Notes: generated by a model from the letters alone, not told the origin. A DNA stretch of 64,000 bases from Rhabditoides inermis (GCA_963966185.1 CAWZYM010000422.1:62001-126000); one strand, 5' to 3'. Numbered from the stretch's first letter, positions 40,688 to 51,529 are shown. Numbers and translations: made by a program.

Positions 40688-43600
40688 CCTTCTGCAAGCG
40701 ATATTATCTTAAGAAATCATTTTCCTGCTGAAGCGGTCAGTATGTTATTACAGGTTCACATGACTCCTATACGCTATACGACTACACTCCGATTCGAAAT
40801 ATGAGAAAGCCATGACTTCACTAGATCGAAATCAATGTGTTTCACCCTCCTGCAGGCGATATTATCTTAAGAAATCATTTTCCTGCTGAAGCGGTCCGTA
40901 TGTTATTACAGGTTCACATGACTCCTATACGCTATACGACTACACTCCGATTCGAAATATGAGAAAGCCATGACCTCACTAGATCGAGATCAATGTGTTC
41001 CACCCTCCTGCAAGCGATATTATCTTAAGAAATCATTTTCCTGCTGAAGCGGTCCGTATGTTATTACAGGTTCACATGACTCCTATACGCTATACGACTA
41101 CACTCCGATTCGAAATCAATGTGTTTCACCCTCCTGCAAGCGATATTATCTTAAGAAATCATTTTCCTGCTGAAGCGGTCCGTATGTTATTACAGGTTCA
41201 CATGACTCCTATACGCTATACGACTACACTCCGATTCGAAATATGAGAAAGCCATGACCTCACTAGATCGAAATCAATGTGTTTCACCCTCCTGCAGGCG
41301 ATATTATCTTAAGAAATCATTTTCCTGCTAAAGCGGTCCGTATGTTATTACAGGTGGACATGACTCCTATACGCTATAAGAATACACTCCGATTCAAAAT
41401 ATGAGAAAGCCATGACCTCACTAGATCGAAATCAATGTGATTCACCCTCCTGCAAGCAATATTATCTTAAGAAATCATTTTCCTGCTAAAGCGGTCCGTA
41501 TGTTATTACAGGTGGACATGACTCCTATACGCTATACGACTACACTCCGATTCGAAATATGAGAAAGCCATGATCCCACTACATCGAAATCGATGTGTTT
41601 TACCCTCCTGCAAGCGATAGTATCTTAAGAAATCATTTTCCTGCTAAAGCGGTCCGTATGTTATTACAGGTTCACATGACTCCTATACGCTATACGACTA
41701 CACTCCGATTCGAAATATGAGAAAGCCATGACCCCACTACATCGAAATCAATGTGTTTCACCCTCCTGCAAGCGATATTATCTTGAGAAATCATTTTCCT
41801 GCTAAAGCGGTCCGTATGTTATTACAGGTTCACATGACTCCTATACGCTATACGACTACACTCCGATTCGAAATATGAGAAAGCCATGACCCCACTACAT
41901 CGAAATCAATAAGTTTTACCCTTCTGCAAGCGATATTATCTTAAGAAATCATTTTCCTGCTGAAGCGGTCAGTATGTTATTACAGGTTCACATGACTCCT
42001 ATACGCTATACGACTACACTCCGATTCGAAATATGAGAAAGCCATGACCTCACTAGATCGAAATCAATGTGTTTCACCCTCCTGCAGGCGATATTATCTT
42101 AAGAAATCATTTTCCTGCTAAAGCGGTCCGTATGTTATTACAGGTGGACATGACTCCTATACGCTATACGACTACACTCCGATCCGAAATATGAGAAAGC
42201 CATGACCCCACTACATCGAAATCAATGTGTTTTACCCTCCTGCAAGCGATATTATCTTAAGAAATCCTTTTCCTGCTAAAGCGGTCCGTATGTTATTACA
42301 GGTGGACATGACTCCTATACGCTATACGACTACACTCCGATTCGAAATATGAGAAAGCCATGACCTCACTAGATCGAAATCAATGTGTTTCACCCTCCTG
42401 CAAGCGATATTTTTTAAAGAAATCATTTTCCTGCTAAAGCGGTCCGTATGTTATTACAGGTGGACATAACTCCTATACGCTATAAGAATACACTCCGATT
42501 CGAAATATGAGAAAGCCATGACCTCACTAGATCGAAATCAATGTGATTCACCCTCCTGCAAGCAATATTATCTTAAGAAATCATTTTCCTGCTAAAGCGG
42601 TCCGTATGTTATTACAGGTGGACATGACTCCTATACGCTATACGACTACACTCCGATTCGAAATATGAGAAAGCCATGATCCCACTACATCGAAATCGAT
42701 GTGTTTTACCCTCCTGCAAGCGATAGTATCTTAAGAAATCATTTTCCTGCTAAAGCGGTCCGTATGTTATTACAGGTGGACATGACTCCTATACGCTATA
42801 CGACTACACTCCGATTCGAAATATGAGAAAGCCATGACCCCACTACATCGAAATCAATGTGTTTCACCCTCCTGCAAGCGATATTATCTTGAGAAATCAT
42901 TTTCCTGCTAAAGCGGTCCGTATGTTATTACAGGTTCACATGACTCCTATACGCTATACGACTACACTCCGATTCGAAATCAATGTGTTTCACCCTCCTG
43001 CAAGCGATATTATCTTAAGAAATCATTTTCCTGCTGAAGCGGTCCGTATGTTATTACAGGTGGACATGACTCCTATACGCTATACGACTACACTCCGATT
43101 CGAAATATGAGAAAGCCATGACCTCACTAGATCGAAATCAATGTGTTTCACCCTCCTGCAGGCGATATTATCTTAAGAAATCATTTTCCTGCTAAAGCGG
43201 TCCGTATGTTATTACAGGTGGACATGACTCCTATACGCTATACGACTACACTCCGATCCGAAATATGAGAAAGCCATGACCCCACTACATCGAAATCAAT
43301 GTGTTTTACCCTCCTGCAAGCGATATTATCTTAAGAAATCCTTTTCCTGCTAAAGCGGTCCGTATGTTATTACAGGTGGACATGACTCCTATACGCTATA
43401 CGACTACACTCCGATTCGAAATATGAGAAAGCCATGACCTCACTAGATCGAAATCAATGTGTTTCACCCTCCTGCAAGCGATATTTTTTAAAGAAATCAT
43501 TTTCCTGCTAAAGCGGTCCGTATGTTATTACAGGTGGACATAACTCCTATACGCTATAAGAATACACTCCGATTCGAAATATGAGAAAGCCATGACCTCA

Positions 43601-45785
43601 CTAGATCGAAATCAATGTGATTCACCCTCCTGCAAGCAATATTATCTTAAGAAATCATTTTCCTGCTAAAGCGGTCCGTATGTTATTACAGGTGGACATG
43701 ACTCCTATACGCTATACGACTACACTCCGATTCGAAATATGAGAAAGCCATGATCCCACTACATCGAAATCGATGTGTTTTACCCTCCTGCAAGCGATAG
43801 TATCTTAAGAAATCATTTTCCTGCTAAAGCGGTCCGTATGTTATTACAGGTGGACATGACTCCTATACGCTATACGACTACACTCCGATTCGAAATATGA
43901 GAAAGCCATGACCCCACTACATCGAAATCAATGTGTTTCACCCTCCTGCAAGCGATATTATCTTGAGAAATCATTTTCCTGCTAAAGCGGTCCGTATGTT
44001 ATTACAGGTTCACATGACTCCTATACGCTATACGACTACACTCCAATTCGAAAAATGAGAAAGCCATGACCTCACTAGATCGAAATCAATGTGTTTCACC
44101 CTCCTGCAAGCGATATTATCTTAAGAAATCATTTTCCTGCTAAAGCGGTCCGTATGTTATTACAGGTGGACATGACTCCTATACGCTATACGACTACACT
44201 CCGATTCGAAATCAATGTGTTTCACCCTCCTGCAAGCGATATTATCTTAAGAAATCATTTTCCTGCTGAAGCGGTCCGTATGTTATTACAGGTTCACATG
44301 ACTCCTATACGCTATACGACTACACTCCGATTCGAAATATGAGAAAGCCATGACCTCACTAGATCGAAATCAATGTGTTTCACCCTCCTGCAGGCGATAT
44401 TATCTTAAGAAATCAATTTCCTGCTAAAGCGGTCCGTATGTTATTACAGGTGGACATGACTCCTATACGCTATACGACTACACTCCGATCCGAAATATGA
44501 GAAAGCCATGACCCCACTACATCGAAATCAATGTGTTTTACCCTCCTGCAAGCGATATTATCTTAAGAAATCCTTTTCCTGCTAAAGCGGTCCGTATGTT
44601 ATTACAGGTGGACATGACTCCTATACGCTATACGACTACACTCCGATTCGAAATATGAGAAAGCCATGACCTCACTAGATCGAAATCAATGTGTTTCACC
44701 CTCCTGCAAGCGATATTTTTTAAAGAAATCATTTTCCTGCTAAAGCGGTCCGTATGTTATTACAGGTGGACATAACTCCTATACGCTATAAGAATACACT
44801 CCGATTCGAAATATGAGAAAGCCATGACCTCACTAGATCGAAATCAATGTGATTCACCCTCCTGCAAGCAATATTATCTTAAGAAATCATTTTCCTGCTA
44901 AAGCGGTCCGTATGTTATTACAGGTGGACATGACTCCTATACGCTATACGACTACACTCCGATTCGAAATATGAGAAAGCCATGATCCCACTACATCGAA
45001 ATCGATGTGTTTTACCCTCCTGCAAGCGATAGTATCTTAAGAAATCATTTTCCTGCTAAAGCGGTCCGTATGTTATTACAGGTGGACATGACTCCTATAC
45101 GCTATACGACTACACTCCGATTCGAAATATGAGAAAGCCATGACCCCACTACATCGAAATCAATGTGTTTCACCCTCCTGCAAGCGATATTATCTTGAGA
45201 AATCATTTTCCTGCTAAAGCGGTCCGTATGTTATTACAGGTTCACATGACTCCTATACGCTATACGACTACACTCCAATTCGAAAAATGAGAAAGCCATG
45301 ACCTCACTAGATCGAAATCAATGTGTTTCACCCTCCTGCAAGCGATATTATCTTAAGAAATCATTTTCCTGCTGAAGCGGTCGTATGTTATTACAGGTTC
45401 ACATGACTCCTATACGCTATACGACTACACTCCGATTCGAAATAGGAGAAAGCCATGACCTCACTAGATCGAAATCAATGTGTTTCACCCTCCTGCAAGC
45501 GATATTATCTTAAGAAATCATTTTCCTGCTGAAGCGGTCCGTATGTTATTACAGGTTCACATGACTCCTATACGCTATACGACTACACTCTGATTCGAAA
45601 TATGAGAAAGCCATGACCTCACTAGATCGAAATCAATGTGTTTCACCCTCCTGCAAGCAATATTTTTTAAAGAAATCATTTTCTTGCTAAAGCGGTCCGT
45701 ATGTTATTACAGGTGGACATGACTCCTATACGCTATACGACTACACTCCGATTCGAAATATGAGAAAGCCATGACCCCACTACAT
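40660..45785 (-). repeat. Satellite array, inverted block
   Basis: About 33 copies of the same monomer read as the reverse complement (for example CTCCTATACGCTATACGACT and CTGCTAAAGCGGTCCGTATG). The block has its own higher-order period of about 1232 bp: GATCCGAAATATGAG is at 42181, 43255 and 44487, and the shortened monomer described below is at 42970 and 44202. Three copies, at about 41110, 42975 and 44207, lack 36 bp. In each, the deletion joins two occurrences of CGAAAT within the monomer. Both ends of the block are palindromic junctions with forward array. Confidence 0.97.
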
Positions 45786-45810
45786 TGATTTCGATGTAGT
45801 GGGGTCATGG
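45769..45810. repeat. Right inversion junction, perfect 17-bp hairpin
   Basis: The arm CCATGACCCCACTACAT at 45769-45785 and its exact reverse complement at 45794-45810 flank the 8-base spacer TGATTTCG. Homology between the flanks continues outward because whole satellite arrays lie head to head, so the potential inverted repeat is kilobases long. Confidence 0.95.
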
Positions 45811-47621
45811 ATTTCTCATCTTTCGAATCGGAGTGTAGTCGTATAGCGTATAGGAGTCATGTCCACTTGTAATAACATACGGACCGCTTTAGCAGGAAAA
45901 TGATTTCTTAAGATAATATCGCTTGCAGGAGAGTGAAACACATTGATTTCGATCTAGTGAGGTCATGGCTTTCTCATATTTCGAATCGGAGTGTAGTCGT
46001 ATAGCGTATAGGAGTCATGTCCACCTGTAATAACATACGGACCGCTTTAGCAGGAAAATGATTTCTTAAGATAATATCGCTTGCAGGAGGGTAAAACAGA
46101 AAACACATTGATTTCGATGTAGTGGGGTCATGGCTTTCTCATATTTCGAATCGGAGTGTAGTCGTATAGCGTATAGGAGTCATGTGAACCTGTAATAACA
46201 TACGACCGCTTCAGCAGGAGAATGATTTCTTAAGATAATATCGCTTGCAGGAGGGTGAAACACATTGATTTCGATCTAGTGAGGTCATGGCTTTCTCCTA
46301 TTTCGAATCGGAGTGTAGTCGATAGCGTATAGGAGTCATGTGAACCTGTAATAACATACTGACCGCTTCAGCAGGAAAATGATTTCTTAAGATAATATCG
46401 CTTGCAGTCGTATAGCGTATAGGAGTCATGTCCACCTGTAACAACATACGGAGGGTAAAACTTATTGATTTCGATGTAGTGGGGTCATGGCTTTCTCATA
46501 TTTCGAATCGGAGTGTAGTCGTATAGCGTATAGGAGTCATGTGAACCTGTAATAACATACGGACCGCTTCAGCAGGAAAATGATTTCTTAAGATAATATC
46601 GCTTGCAGGAGAGTGAAACACATTGATTTCGATGTAGTGGGCTCATGGCTTTCTCATATTTCGAATCGGAGTGTAGTCGTATAGCGTATAGGAGTCATGT
46701 CCACCTGTAATAACATACGGACCGCTTTAGCAGGAAAATGATTTCTTAAGATAATATCGCTTGCAGGAGAGTGAAACACATTGATTTCGATCTAGTGAGG
46801 TCATGGCTTTCTCATATTTCGAATCGGAGTGTAGTCGTATAGCGTATAGGAGTCATGTCCACCTGTAATAACATACGGACCGCTTCAGCAGGAGAATGAT
46901 TTCTTAAGATAATATCGCTTGCAGGAGGGTGAAACACATTGATTTCGATCTAGTGAAGTCATGGCTTTCTCATATTTCGAATCGGAGTGTAGTCGTATAG
47001 CGTATAGGAGTCATGTGAACCTGTAATAATAATAACATACTGACCGCTTCAGCAGGAAAATGATTTCTTAAGATAATATCGCTTGCAGGAGGGTGAAACA
47101 CATTGATTTCGATCTAGTGAGGTCATGGCTTTCTCATTTTTCGAATCGGAGTGTAGTCGTATAGCGTATAGGAGTCATGTGAACCTGTAATAACATACGA
47201 CCGCTTCAGCAGGAGAATGATTTCTTAAGATAATATCGCTTGCAGGAGGGTGAAACACATTGATTTCGATCTAGTGAGGTCATGGCTTTCTCCTATTTCG
47301 AATCGGAGTGTAGTCGTATAGCGTATAGGAGTCATGTGAACCTGTAATAACATACGACCGCTTCAGCAGGAGAATGATTTCTTAAGATAATATCGCTTGC
47401 AGGAGGGTGAAACACATTGATTTCGATCTAGTGAGGTCATGGCTTTCTCCTATTTCGAATCGGAGTGTAGTCGTATAGCGTATAGGAGTCATGTGAACCT
47501 GTAATAACATACGACCGCTTCAGCAGGAAAATGATTTCTCAAGATAATATCGCTTGCAGGAGGGTAAAACACATTGATTTCGATGTAGTGGGGTCATGCG
47601 GACCGCTTTAGCAGAAAAATG
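45786..47621 (+). repeat. Satellite array, forward orientation, right end
   Basis: The last 11 or so monomers lie before unique DNA. Several copies carry the deletion CATACGACCG (for CATACGGACCG) or the TCTCCTATTTCG variant, and one has an extra AATAAT near 47030. The final copy is broken: at about 47598, GGGGTCATG is joined directly to CGGACCGCTTTAGCAG, and satellite sequence ends at about 47621. Edge-of-array copies being the most divergent is usual for satellites. Confidence 0.95.
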
Positions 47622-47916
47622 GTGCTGGATTGCCAACTGATCTCAGACAACCCCACTCTCAAACAACCCCTGAGACAACCCCACTAGTTTCACACTTTCA
47701 CGAAAGACATCAGGGCAGTTAGTTAGAGAAATATCAGAAAAAGGAGCTGATCAGGTCAAAGTGAATATTTATTCACAAACCGCAACTACATAAAATTCCA
47801 GGACAATAACATAACAACGTCTCAACTCACTCCAACCATCTCACTCCGCTTTCGCTAACAGACAAACAGCGCAACAAACACATAACAGTAACATTTCAAA
47901 GTACAGTAGTCGATAA
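47622..47916. other. Satellite-to-gene transition and RPF1 3' flank
   Basis: Unique sequence of 295 bp separates the array from the RPF1 stop codon. A short internal repeat of ACAACCCCACT occurs near 47648-47684. The minus-strand polyadenylation signal of RPF1 lies here. No other gene is seen. Confidence 0.7.
47768..47773 (-). terminator. Polyadenylation signal of RPF1
   Basis: AATAAA on the minus strand (TTTATT as written), about 145 bp past the RPF1 stop. It is the last such signal before the satellite, so it probably ends the whole minus-strand transcription unit. Confidence 0.6.
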
Positions 47917-48846
47917 TTAGAGGAAGAAGCGACGGCGCGACGTCTCCATCTCGTGGCGCTGAAATGGGAATAATGAATACCGTACTATTACCGTAATATG
48001 CAATGTACCGTACTACCGATAGCCAAAATACAAAAAACCGTACCTTGAGCACCCACTCGTACTCTCCCATGCGGCTGTTGAAGGTGCCCTTCTGGAGCCA
48101 CTTGAGACGGAGAGTGAAGCGAGGACCCAACTCCAACAGCGCAGCCTTCTTACCCTCGCGCTTGAACTCGTACCTGCAGAGAGGCACGTCTCTCTCTCTC
48201 TCCTCTCCTCCCTCCCTCTCTACCCCCTCCCCCTCTCTCCCTCCCTCCCTTCTCTCTCTTCCCCCCCCTCTCTCTCTCTCGTCTCCCTCTCTCCTCTCCC
48301 CCCTCTCTCTTCCTCTCTACCCCCTCCCCCTCCCTCCCCCCACCTGTGATGGCGGAAGAAGATGTAGTCTCGCTGGTTGTGCAGCGTCACCACTCGGCGA
48401 CCCGTGAACTTCGGGTCATGCGGGAACAGACACGCAAACATACTGCAACACAACCACATAGACGATCCGATAAAGAAACAAAATGTAGAGAAGCTGGCAC
48501 TATAAGCTACATACCAGCGTCTCTTCCCAATAAAAAGATCGAGCAAACAACATAGCCTGCGCCAGAGCGATAGTTTTCGATGTACCTCGCTCGCAGTTCG
48601 ATATACGGTGCCATAACAATCTGCATTCTCTGGTTTTGCGCTCTATTGCCGAAAGCTACCTCTCCGTCTTTTTTATGATCTACCCCACCGCGCGCACTTT
48701 ATTGTGAGAATAGAAAAATATCAATCTTCCATGTTCTATCAAAATCAAACTCACCGCGCAATCGTGTGTCCGAGGCGGGTATTGAAGTTGTTGAGGATCA
48801 CCTCGGGGTGGTGGTCCGTCGACTCGCCGTGCTTCTAGACAACACA

Positions 48847-48902
<56 letters not shown>

Positions 48903-51107
48903 TCCCCTCCCTCATCCTCCCTCACCTTGAGATCCTTGGTAAAGGTCATGTTGTTGATCTTGAAGTAGGCAGTCGGTCCCTCGGGCAAGTGACACAGAAT
49001 GATGCCGTCTGCAACCATCACATGTACACCACACAAAACACACTTCACTCAAAGGGCTAACAAACAAGGGTGTATTCGGAATCATGACGTTGTTAGTGCA
49101 GACTTCATCGCCAACAACCCACACACTAGGCTGAGCGGTAATAAACATCCATGTCCATGTACTAGGAATCAATCTGATGCCATAGTTGGAGGCTCCCTCC
49201 TCTCTCTATCTCCCCCTCCTTCTCTCTCTCTCTCTCTTCCCCCTTCGTCTTCCTCCCCCCCCCCCCCCCCCTATACTCACTGGGCTCCTTGTGATCCTCG
49301 TGCACCACGATCAGATCCGTGTAGCCCTTCGAGATGGCCTGCTTCACCACCTGAAATCAATCAATCGATCAATAAATAATAAATCAATAAATCAATTATC
49401 ACAACCTGCAACACACTTCACATACACCTTGAACCACGGTCTTATCAACCCGTCTTCTCCGATAATTCCATTTATCAACTTCATTTTAATTATTTAAATC
49501 ACTTTTATTTACCTATCTCATTATGAATACTGTGTTTAGTCATTCCGGCGTGATAATTTCTAGTCTGATCGCAACTCGCTGATTAGCATGCCTGGAGAGG
49601 CGAATAAAAGTCGGGAGCGGCGGGCTGCCGGCATCCATTCGCCATGGCTCAGTCCGTCCCTCCCGGAGATATCAACACCCAGCCGGGTACCAAGATCGTC
49701 TTCAACGCCCCCTACGATGACAAGCACACCTACCACATCAAGGTAGTGAACTGTTGATATCGACTGATATCGATTGATTCTCACTGTGTCCCGTTTAGAT
49801 CACAAACGCTGGAGGTCGCCGCATCGGATGGGCCATCAAGACCACCAACATGAAGCGCCTCGGCGTCGACCCGCCGTGCGGAGTGCTCGACCCCAAGGAG
49901 GCCGTGCTGATGGCCGTCTCTTGCGACGCGTTCCAGTACGGTCAGGAGGACACCAACAACGACCGCATCACCATCGAGTGGACCAACACCCCCGACGGCG
50001 CCGCCAAGACCTTCCGCCGCGAGTGGTTCCAGGGCGACGGAATGGTCCGCCGCAAGAACCTCCCCATCGAGTACAACCCTTGAATTACCTGTGCTATCAA
50101 TAAATATGCTTTCAAATGTTGTCAACTTAGCCTGACCGCCACAAACTACGTATCACAAAGAATACAAGTCGAGTCTCACTAACGGCTCAATGCATCGACG
50201 TTAGACAACCACAACGCACCTTCTTGAGCGCCACATTCTTTCTGGTAAAGAACTCCGAGTTGGGGATGACCTTGCGCAGCTCGAAGCAGAATTTGAACGT
50301 CTTCTGGAATCGATTGATTAATCACCCTACCTCAAACGAGAAAACATTGAAATGATTTACAATTGCATCTCTCTCAACCTATTCTTGAAACATATTCAAT
50401 CTACCGTAACCCACCGTCTTGGCATAGGGCGACACAGTGATGAGCACCTTGGGAGTCGTCTCGCGGTTAAAGTACGCGGCAAACTCGTCGTTCGCCTCGT
50501 CGTGCTCCACCTAGGATTACGGTAATCCTCTACCGTACCCTCATGGCTACCGTACCTCCTCGTCGTCGTTGTCGACCATGGTCATGTCATGTTCGCGCGT
50601 GCTCTCGATCGTCTTGGGCTGTTCCTTGGGCGGGGCGGCGTCGCCCAGCCGCTCTCGCTCCTTCTCCCTCTCCGCGCGTCGCTCGCGCTTCGCCTGAATC
50701 AGGGGTCACTCATCACTCTGGACCACCCACGAAACCATACATAATGAACATGACTACATAATGAATCAAGCGACGACTCCCAACGTGCTCTGCACTGTGT
50801 CAAACGCTTATTGAGAGCCGTTTTCTCATTGATTTTTCCCGGACATCTTGCGGCTTCAAGGTATCAGGTCACTCTGGACCACCCACGACGCTCCCACCTT
50901 ACTCCTCAGCATACTGCTCTGCTTGGCTGCGTCGATGCGATCGGCACGTGCCAGACGGCGGCCGAATGCCTGCTTCGGCAGACGGGATGACACCTGAACG
51001 CACAGATTCAATCTACCGTAACCCAACTTCTACCGTACCTTCTTCTCGGCCGCGGCCAACGTGGGATCCTTGAACTCCTTCTGCTCGCCTCCTTCCTTGT
51101 CCGCCAT
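47917..51107 (-). CDS. RPF1: Ribosome production factor 1 (Brix-domain protein RPF1)
   Basis: RPF1 is a nucleolar Brix protein needed for 60S subunit assembly and pre-rRNA processing. Eleven exons, all in phase: 51039-51107, 50898-50993, 50556-50693, 50415-50510, 50220-50303, 49281-49350, 48926-49008, 48755-48834, 48344-48442, 48044-48173, 47917-47958. They encode 328 residues (human about 349). Residues 1-100 are a charged, low-complexity arm rich in K, R and E. The Brix domain follows from about 115. Signature stretches are FAAYFNRET near 111, [10 protein letters not shown] near 192, [12 protein letters not shown] near 226, [16 protein letters not shown] near 260 and [10 protein letters not shown] at 286-295. 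The basic end [10 protein letters not shown] is typical of the family. The start is 2 nt from a TTCAG acceptor, suggesting trans-splicing. An msp gene lies antisense in intron 5. Several introns carry CT tracts. Confidence 0.95.
48184..48343. repeat. Pyrimidine-rich tract filling an RPF1 intron
   Basis: Nearly pure C and T on the plus strand (G and A in the RPF1 transcript), with (TC)n, (CCCTC)n and C-runs. It occupies essentially the whole intron between the ninth and tenth coding exons. Confidence 0.9.
48556..48602 (+). repeat. Dispersed repeat, copy 1
   Basis: TGCGCCAGAGCGATAG followed by TTTTCGA and a GATGTACCTCGCT segment. A second copy is at 60806-60855 in an RCL1 intron. There are two copies in 12 kb, both intronic and in the same orientation. 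The family is unknown. Confidence 0.6.
48851..48898. repeat. (TC)n microsatellite in an RPF1 intron
   Basis: About 24 uninterrupted TC units, reading as (GA)n in the host pre-mRNA, lie directly beside an exon edge at 48834. Confidence 0.95.
49189..49271. repeat. CT-rich tract ending in C17
   Basis: A pyrimidine run in a third RPF1 intron ends with 17 consecutive C at 49255-49271, only 10 bp from the exon edge at 49281. On the transcript this is a G17 run just inside the splice donor. Confidence 0.9.
49552..49643 (+). promoter_or_regulatory. Putative msp promoter
   Basis: A GATAA motif at 49552-49556 and an AATAAAAG TATA-like box near 49603 lie 92 and 41 bp before the msp start. GATA-type sites close to the start are known to matter for msp transcription in Caenorhabditis. 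Assignment here rests on position only. Confidence 0.3.
49644..50083 (+). CDS. msp: Major sperm protein (MSP)
   Basis: MSP is the small cytoskeletal protein that drives crawling of amoeboid nematode sperm by filament assembly and, once released, signals oocyte maturation and ovulation. Two exons, 49644-49742 and 49799-50083, with a 56-bp GT-AG intron, encode 127 residues, exactly the usual length. The protein opens with [10 protein letters not shown], which is nearly invariant in MSPs. It carries [13 protein letters not shown] just before the intron, [20 protein letters not shown] in the middle, and [18 protein letters not shown] near the end. All the immunoglobulin-like fold landmarks are intact. 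Many Caenorhabditis copies lack introns; here the intron follows residue 33. The gene lies wholly within intron 5 of RPF1 (49351-50219) on the opposite strand. Confidence 0.97.
50099..50104 (+). terminator. msp polyadenylation signal
   Basis: AATAAA 15 bp after the msp stop, giving a very short 3' UTR. It lies about 115 bp before the next RPF1 exon edge, so the msp transcript can end inside the host intron. Confidence 0.75.
50713..50888. repeat. Direct repeat in an RPF1 intron
   Basis: The 20 bases TCACTCTGGACCACCCACGA occur exactly twice, at 50713-50732 and 50869-50888, an offset of 156 bp. The second copy lies just inside the splice donor of RPF1 exon 2, so the first is probably an old tandem copy of that intron start. 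Confidence 0.85.
50773..50801 (+). pseudogene. Inverted copy of part of RPF1 exon 4 inside intron 2
   Basis: These 29 bases match the coding strand of RPF1 exon 4 (reverse complement of 50431-50459) at 26 of 29 positions, but in plus orientation. They therefore lie antisense within the second intron of the same gene. The RPF1 pre-mRNA contains both arms, 313 bases apart, and could form a duplex. The piece has no open-frame value of its own. Confidence 0.75.
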
Positions 51108-51112
51108 TTCTG
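51108..51112 (-). promoter_or_regulatory. Trans-splice acceptor before RPF1
   Basis: On the minus strand, GTGTTCAG is followed by 2 nt and then the ATG. An acceptor this close to the start, with no upstream coding exon in the 422-bp gap, fits spliced-leader addition. Confidence 0.6.
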
Positions 51113-51529
51113 AACACGTAAATACAAGTCAATATAAAAATCAATACATCGAGATATCACAGCGTATCGCAACGCATAATCGAAAGAACCACAAGCAATC
51201 GCAAGATGGTACAAATAATTTATCCTCGATATCACATAGATCCTTCTCACACACTCTATACAAGCGGGTCATCCTCATCCAACTCGTGACACAAATACCC
51301 AATAAAATACAAACACTATACAAGAAATGACTCGGAACGGCACATGGAGTAGAGGTTAGTGGCAATGGCAATACAGCAAAAAGCATACACAAGATACGCA
51401 ACGTACATAGAGTGAGGAACCCCATTGAGATACAAACGTGACTAAGGGAAACACCAGACTACCCCTTTAGATACAAAGTAGACATGGAGCAGCCTGCTCC
51501 CGCTCCTCCTCCTCCTCCTCTCCTTCTCC
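51108..51529. other. Intercistronic region, torsin to RPF1
   Basis: AT-rich, 422 bp, with no coding exon on either strand that joins a neighbour. It should hold the torsin 3' UTR and the intercistronic signal for RPF1. There is no perfect AATAAA on the minus strand; a GATAAA-like variant lies near 51216. Confidence 0.6.

Noticed and set aside
40995..44342. 83-codon open frames in the inverted block (40995, 42859, 44091)
   Set aside because: They arise only where the 36-bp deletion fuses two monomers in frame; the translation is an exact internal repeat of satellite sequence.
1..47621. CRISPR-like array or telomere
   Set aside because: The repeats are contiguous with no unique spacers, the sequence is eukaryotic, and no TTAGGC telomere repeat is present.
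48003..49497. Plus-strand open frames rich in S, P and L between 48003 and 49497
   Set aside because: They are the antisense of RPF1 exons and CT tracts; amino-acid content simply reflects TCT/CCT repeats.
49560..50125. Alternative frames on both strands over the msp gene
   Set aside because: The msp frame matches the family end to end with the correct intron, so the overlapping frames are shadows caused by GC-rich coding sequence.
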